Origin: Eubacteriales bacterium
Lineage (GTDB): Bacteria > Bacillota > Clostridia > Oscillospirales > Oscillospiraceae
DNA: 36,713 nucleotides
Assembly: GCA_030529725.1 (NCBI GenBank)
Contig: JAUMWI010000013.1
Location: 1 to 36,713, forward strand
Direction: 5' to 3'
The position numbers were made by a program, and so were the translations under genes. The notes under the pieces were generated by a model. That model saw only the letters and a list, made by a program, of their open reading frames with translations, had not been told where the DNA came from and made no database searches. Every line of letters starts with the position of its first letter. Position 1 is the stretch's first letter. Shown one piece after another: positions 33,009 to 36,713 of this stretch.

Positions 33009-33062
33009 AAGCGTTCGTCCTTTCTTCTCTTTCCGGAGTCAATCCGGTAGTTTTCTGTCTGC

Positions 33063-33070
33063 ATTATACC
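33063..33070 (-). promoter_or_regulatory. Extended -10 element of the SLH gene
   Basis: On the minus strand TGGTATAAT ends at 33063, about 55 bp ahead of the ATG. A -35 is weak (TTCCAT at 17-bp spacing). Confidence 0.6.
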
Positions 33071-33196
33071 ACGCGCTTTTCGAAAATGGAATAGGCAAAC
33101 AAAATTTAACAGTTTCTTCTTATTTGGAACACTTCTTGGACGAAGCACGGGCGGATTTTGTTGCACGGCAGGAAAAAATTTTTTTGCAGAAAAATT

Positions 33197-33279
33197 GCGG
33201 TGCGGTTGTACCAAACCGTACCGCTTATTGCGCTTATTTGTCACTTAATTGTAACATCGTTATTGTTTTGATGTTAACA
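33197..33279. repeat. Two hairpins in the gap between the SLH gene and the orphan gene
   Basis: GCGGTGCGGTT/AACCGTACCGC (33197-33224) and GTAACATC/GATGTTAAC (33251-33279) are imperfect and near-perfect stems. The 379-bp gap 33009-33387 holds these, the SLH promoter and the duplicated 19-bp palindrome; no gene is seen. Confidence 0.5.
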
Positions 33280-33286
33280 TAACGCA

Positions 33287-33310
33287 AAAAGTAATAAGAT
33301 TCTTATTACC
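33287..33310. repeat. 19-bp palindrome, first copy
   Basis: GTAATAAGA-T-TCTTATTAC (33291-33309) is a perfect odd-centred palindrome. With flanks AAAA and C, a 24-bp block is repeated exactly at 33348-33371. Confidence 0.88.
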
Positions 33311-33347
33311 TTGGTTCAAAAAGTGCGGATTTTTTGCTATCGCACAC

Positions 33348-33371
33348 AAAAGTAATAAGATTCTTATTACC
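33348..33371. repeat. 19-bp palindrome, second copy
   Basis: This is the exact repeat of 33287-33310, 61 bp downstream, ending 16 bp ahead of the 33388 gene. A GTGCG/CGCAC hairpin lies between the two. AAAAGTAATA recurs once more at 33380-33389, overlapping the start codon. Confidence 0.88.
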
Positions 33372-33387
33372 GGAAAGGAAAAGTAAT

Positions 33388-33783
33388 ATGAATCATACCA
33401 CCTATTATCAGCTCTCCCTGTGGGAGCAGGACGACCGCATTATGCGCGAGGACTTCAACGACAACAACCGGAAAATTGACGCGGCACTGGCGGAAAAGCC
33501 CTATGTGACCGGCTCTTATACCGGAGACGGAAAAAACAGAGAGGATGGCGGCCAGTTCATCGAGTTGGGCTTTCGCCCCAGCATGGTCATCGTCGGCAGT
33601 AACGATTTTTTTGCAAGCGTGACCTTCAAAATCAACCAAACCTTGTTTGACAACCCGCTCTATTCCGACTTCACCCCCTTTTCGGACACAGGTTTTGCGG
33701 TTTGCAATCGCGACGACGAGGGCGTCAGCTTCATTAATCTGAATCGAAACGGCACGTTCTACTGCTACACCGCCTTCCGCTGA
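33388..33783 (+). CDS. Small orphan protein resembling a phage tail-protein N-terminus
   Basis: A 131-residue soluble protein. The start MNHTTYYQLSLWEQDDRIMR is followed by EDFNDNNRKIDAALAEKP, a pattern I associate with N-termini of phage minor structural and tail-fibre proteins. The rest (GFRPSMVIVGSN, then GVSFINLNRNGTFYCYTAF) is beta-rich. GGAAAGGA precedes the ATG at 33388. No other phage gene is nearby, so it is an orphan, perhaps a domesticated fragment. Function unknown. Confidence 0.72.
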   Translation: MNHTTYYQLSLWEQDDRIMREDFNDNNRKIDAALAEKPYVTGSYTGDGKNREDGGQFIELGFRPSMVIVGSNDFFASVTFKINQTLFDNPLYSDFTPFSDTGFAVCNRDDEGVSFINLNRNGTFYCYTAFR

Positions 33784-33788
33784 GGGCA

Positions 33789-33826
33789 AAAAAAGATTCC
33801 GGCTCAAAAGAGCCGGAATCTTTTTT
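33789..33826. terminator. Bidirectional terminator between converging genes
   Basis: A 16-bp perfect stem AAAAAAGATTCCGGCT/AGCCGGAATCTTTTTT with a 6-nt loop; T runs on both strands serve the orphan gene and the large surface protein. Confidence 0.95.
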
Positions 33827-33861
33827 CATGAGTTGCTTGATCCAATAATCGTCAAAAACGA

Positions 33862-36713
33862 TTAGTACAGCACACGCTCAGCAAAGATGTAGTAGGTAAC
33901 ATTGGAAGTGCCAGTGGTGACATTAGCAGCAGTCAGATCGCCACCCATCTCGATGGTCTGAACCAGAGTGGAACCGTAGTAGTAGTTAGGAGTGCTGGAA
34001 GTGTGGTGGCCAACAGCGCTGAACACGCAAACGTGATGGTTGGTGCTGTTGGTGTACTCGAATGCAGCCTCACCAACTGCCACATAGGTCTCATCGCCAG
34101 TGCCCAGAGAGCTGACCGTAGTATCTTCCTCGTAATTGTACACGGTAACCTTGACAAAACCGGTGGTGATGGTCACGTCATCGCCGTTCGTAACCCACGT
34201 TGCACCTACCATGTTGTCATAGTCATATGCACTGCTAGCAGCCACCTTGGTGCCGTTGACGTCAACATAGGTACCAGCAGATGCAAAAGCGGCGAAGTTA
34301 ATATCGGAGTTGCAGGACTTTGCAACGGGATCATCATCATCCACGGTCAGCAGATAGTACTCAGTATAGATGTCGATAACGCCGCTATAGGCATCATCTG
34401 CATTAACGACATAGTTAGTGCCGTAGGGGAAATAGCTGTCCTCACCGGCAACATAACCGGTACCGTCATCGTAGTACCAATCATAGACAATGATTTCATC
34501 GCCAACAGCGGCATCAGCCTTGACCTGAACGTCGTTCACATACACGTAGAAGGTATCGTGTTCGCACTCAGCGATCTCAGCGTTGGTCAGGAAGATAGCC
34601 ACAGCGGTGGTGGGAGTCTTCTTGGAGGCGATCACATAAGCGTAGTCATACTTCTCAAGCATCTTGGAGGTCAGGTCAGTTGCCTTGCCCTTGCCGTCCT
34701 CGGTCGCATAGGTGGTGTTGGAGTTGATGTTCAGAGCAACCAGTTCGCCGTTAACATTATAGACCTTCAGAACGCCAGCGCCGATGGAAGCATCCTCGGT
34801 GGACACGCCATAAGCGACATAGTCCTTATCGTTGACTTCGGCAACAAGACCGCCGCAGTACTCAGCGTCATCAACGGGCTCGAGGCCGAACGTGCCGTCA
34901 TCAAGGTCAAATGCAACTGCGCCGTCAACCATGTTGGCCTTGAACATCATGCCCTGAGACGCTTCGAGGAAGTACTTAATCATGTTGGTCAGAGCTTCCT
35001 TGGTGACGTTGTCTTCAGCAGGAATGGTGAGCTTAGCCGTGACAGCGTCGGTCTTGCCGTTCATGTCGATCGCACCGGTGAAGGTGATGGTCCAGGTGGT
35101 GCTGACGACATCGCCGTCAACCTTGTTGTCCTTGGACTTCAGGGTCAGCTTAGCTTCCTTGTTGGTGAAGAACAGGAAGTTCTCGGTCTCCTTGTGCTCC
35201 TCGTCGGCATCGCCCTTGACGAAGACGAACTCAGCATAGTCCTCATCGGAATCCAGGACGTAGTCGATCTCGCAGTCGCTGTAGTCAGCGATCTTCTCGT
35301 AACCGGTAACGGTCTTGTAGGTGTACTTGCCCTCTTCGCCGGAGCGGATCAGGAACATGGTGTCGTTGTCGGCGTAAACGCCGTCAGCGATCTTGGAAAC
35401 GCCGGTCTCGATGGAAGCGTTGACATCGACATTCTCAACAATCTCGAGCGTGTACTCGTCCTTGTCATTGACGGAGACAGCATACAGGTTCAGAGCAACG
35501 AGATCCGTGTTTTCCTTCTTGTTGTAGGAGATGTCGCCCAGATCGATATTGTCGATCTCCTTGATGACGACATCGTTCTTCTTGGAGCCGTCCATGAACA
35601 TGAGGTCAGCGATGACCTTGTCGTCGGACTTCACGTTGTCCTTCCACTCGATCTCAGTGATGATACCGTAGGTGGTGGGCTCAACGATCTCGATGGCGCC
35701 GATGACGTTGCCGTACTGATCGAAGTACCAGGTGTACTTGGCTTCATCATCCAGGCCGGCGTCGTCCTTCTCAAAGTTGACAGCGTCGAAATAGGTCTTG
35801 TCGCCGATCTCGTGCTTGTCAGCGTTCAGGTAGATGTAGGTCTGCTTAGCGTCCTTGCTCTCAGCCTTGCCGAGGATGACGGACTTGGTATCAGTGTCGT
35901 TCACGTTGACGAGAACGATGTCGCCCTTGGCGTACTTGAAGTTGGCTTCGTCGCTCTCCAGAGTGAACTCGTCAGCACCCCAGGGGGTAACAGTGATGGA
36001 AGCGGGGGTCTCAACGTGGTCATTCTTATCCTTCTCGAGCTTGTCAACGTCGGTGACCTTGGCGAGATAGGTGTCGATCACAACAACGCGATAGCCGTCG
36101 TCGCCCATGTCGAAGATCTCAACGAGCTGGCCCTGAGCGCCGAAGGTAGTGGTGGTGTCTTCGATTTCAGCATCAGCAACAGTGCCGTCACCATTGACAT
36201 AGGTATCTTCGATTTTGAGCTCATTCTTTTCGCCGAGCTTCTTGAGGATGTCGCACTGCTTGGTGGCGACAGTAAAGCTCATAGCGGGCTTGTCAGCGAT
36301 GGTAGCATAGAGAACGTCCTTGGTGTCTTCGTCATAGCTTTCGTTGTCGTTCTTATCGGCATACCAAACGTAAGCGGGACGGCCCCAGTCGTCATCGCCA
36401 TAGTCAGCATCCTTGGCAAGATTGAAGTTCTTCCAGCCGAGGGTGTTGTTCAGAACCTTATCGTAACCGCCATCAGTCAGAGCGCCGCGGATGTTGTCGA
36501 GAGTGACACCGACATAACCGAAAGCGGAGGTGTAGGTGACGGTGTTGACGTAGGCAGCAACCTGGAACAGGAGCTCAGCAACGAGCTCACGGGTAGCGGC
36601 GGTCTTCAGGGAGACAGCCTTGACGTTCTTGAGAGCGCCAACCTGCTGTGCGATCTGGGCAACATGGAGTTCCCAATCGGTGCCTTCGAATTCGCCGTTC
36701 TTGCCGTAACCGA
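33862..36713 (-). CDS. Large acidic surface protein, 5' end outside window
   Basis: The frame is open from the window edge to a TAA at 33862, giving at least 950 residues; an internal ATG at 36282 is not the true start because coding continues upstream. The most N-terminal visible part (WELHVAQIAQQVGALKNV, AATRELVAELLFQVA) looks like the end of SLH repeats, so this is probably an N-terminally anchored S-layer-type protein. The rest is very rich in Asp, Glu, Val and Thr with repeating beta-strand patterns and few cysteines. Codon choice in most of the gene is highly restricted, as in abundant proteins. The last ~200 residues are Tyr/Ser/Thr-rich with looser codon use. No enzyme motif seen. Confidence 0.8.
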   Translation of the reverse strand, partial: GYGKNGEFEGTDWELHVAQIAQQVGALKNVKAVSLKTAATRELVAELLFQVAAYVNTVTYTSAFGYVGVTLDNIRGALTDGGYDKVLNNTLGWKNFNLAKDADYGDDDWGRPAYVWYADKNDNESYDEDTKDVLYATIADKPAMSFTVATKQCDILKKLGEKNELKIEDTYVNGDGTVADAEIEDTTTTFGAQGQLVEIFDMGDDGYRVVVIDTYLAKVTDVDKLEKDKNDHVETPASITVTPWGADEFTLESDEANFKYAKGDIVLVNVNDTDTKSVILGKAESKDAKQTYIYLNADKHEIGDKTYFDAVNFEKDDAGLDDEAKYTWYFDQYGNVIGAIEIVEPTTYGIITEIEWKDNVKSDDKVIADLMFMDGSKKNDVVIKEIDNIDLGDISYNKKENTDLVALNLYAVSVNDKDEYTLEIVENVDVNASIETGVSKIADGVYADNDTMFLIRSGEEGKYTYKTVTGYEKIADYSDCEIDYVLDSDEDYAEFVFVKGDADEEHKETENFLFFTNKEAKLTLKSKDNKVDGDVVSTTWTITFTGAIDMNGKTDAVTAKLTIPAEDNVTKEALTNMIKYFLEASQGMMFKANMVDGAVAFDLDDGTFGLEPVDDAEYCGGLVAEVNDKDYVAYGVSTEDASIGAGVLKVYNVNGELVALNINSNTTYATEDGKGKATDLTSKMLEKYDYAYVIASKKTPTTAVAIFLTNAEIAECEHDTFYVYVNDVQVKADAAVGDEIIVYDWYYDDGTGYVAGEDSYFPYGTNYVVNADDAYSGVIDIYTEYYLLTVDDDDPVAKSCNSDINFAAFASAGTYVDVNGTKVAASSAYDYDNMVGATWVTNGDDVTITTGFVKVTVYNYEEDTTVSSLGTGDETYVAVGEAAFEYTNSTNHHVCVFSAVGHHTSSTPNYYYGSTLVQTIEMGGDLTAANVTTGTSNVTYYIFAERVLY

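Noticed and set aside
36280..36282. ATG at 36282 as the start of the large surface protein
   Set aside because: The same frame continues open to the window edge and encodes SLH-like sequence, so this is an internal methionine.

Overview
The window looks like the chromosome of a moderately GC-rich, Gram-positive clostridial bacterium, most likely Oscillospiraceae/Ruminococcaceae. This is an inference from gene content: a complete Firmicutes-order S10-spc-alpha ribosomal operon with zinc-type S14, zinc-type S4 and a KOW protein between map and infA; spore genes (spmA, spmB, bofA); S-layer-homology (SLH) surface proteins; and a SARP-like regulator next to a sortase. No tRNA, rRNA, CRISPR array or intact transposase gene was seen.

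Layout. 1-4302: the 3' end of an unrecognised cysteine-containing protein gene, a hairpin repeat flanked by two copies of a perfect 24-bp palindrome, a LysR regulator, secG, and a MoxR ATPase/VWA pair. 4309-20590: a single minus-strand operon, in transcription order rpsJ, rplC, rplD, rplW, rplB, rpsS, rplV, rpsC, rplP, rpmC, rpsQ, rplN, rplX, rplE, rpsN, rpsH, rplF, rplR, rpsE, rpmD, rplO, secY, adk, map, KOW protein, infA, rpmJ, rpsM, rpsK, rpsD, rpoA, rplQ. It starts from a near-consensus promoter about 300 bp ahead of rpsJ and ends at an 18-bp-stem terminator. Two gaps inside it are unusually large and structured (rpsJ-rplC and rpsN-rpsH), and the leader contains a terminator-like hairpin. 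20739-22876: divergent spmAB, a DUF1934 protein and a small unknown protein. 22914-26823: a MATE transporter, a coding-like fragment without a proper start, and a small operon of regulator, sortase and unknown protein. 26824-28491: tadA bracketed by two inverted copies of the same hairpin repeat seen at 503-629, then DUF2508-bofA. 28494-30330: a TtcA-like PP-loop protein and rplM-rpsI with promoter, leader hairpin and terminator. 30373-36713: an SLH-domain exported protein, a small orphan protein resembling a phage-tail N-terminus behind two identical 19-bp palindromes, and most of a large acidic surface protein that runs off the window.

Most genes are core translation and secretion machinery. 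The most interesting unexplained material is non-coding: a three-copy, three-hairpin repeat whose stems show compensatory base changes, palindrome duplications, and structured insertions within the ribosomal operon. The sortase locus looks partly decayed.
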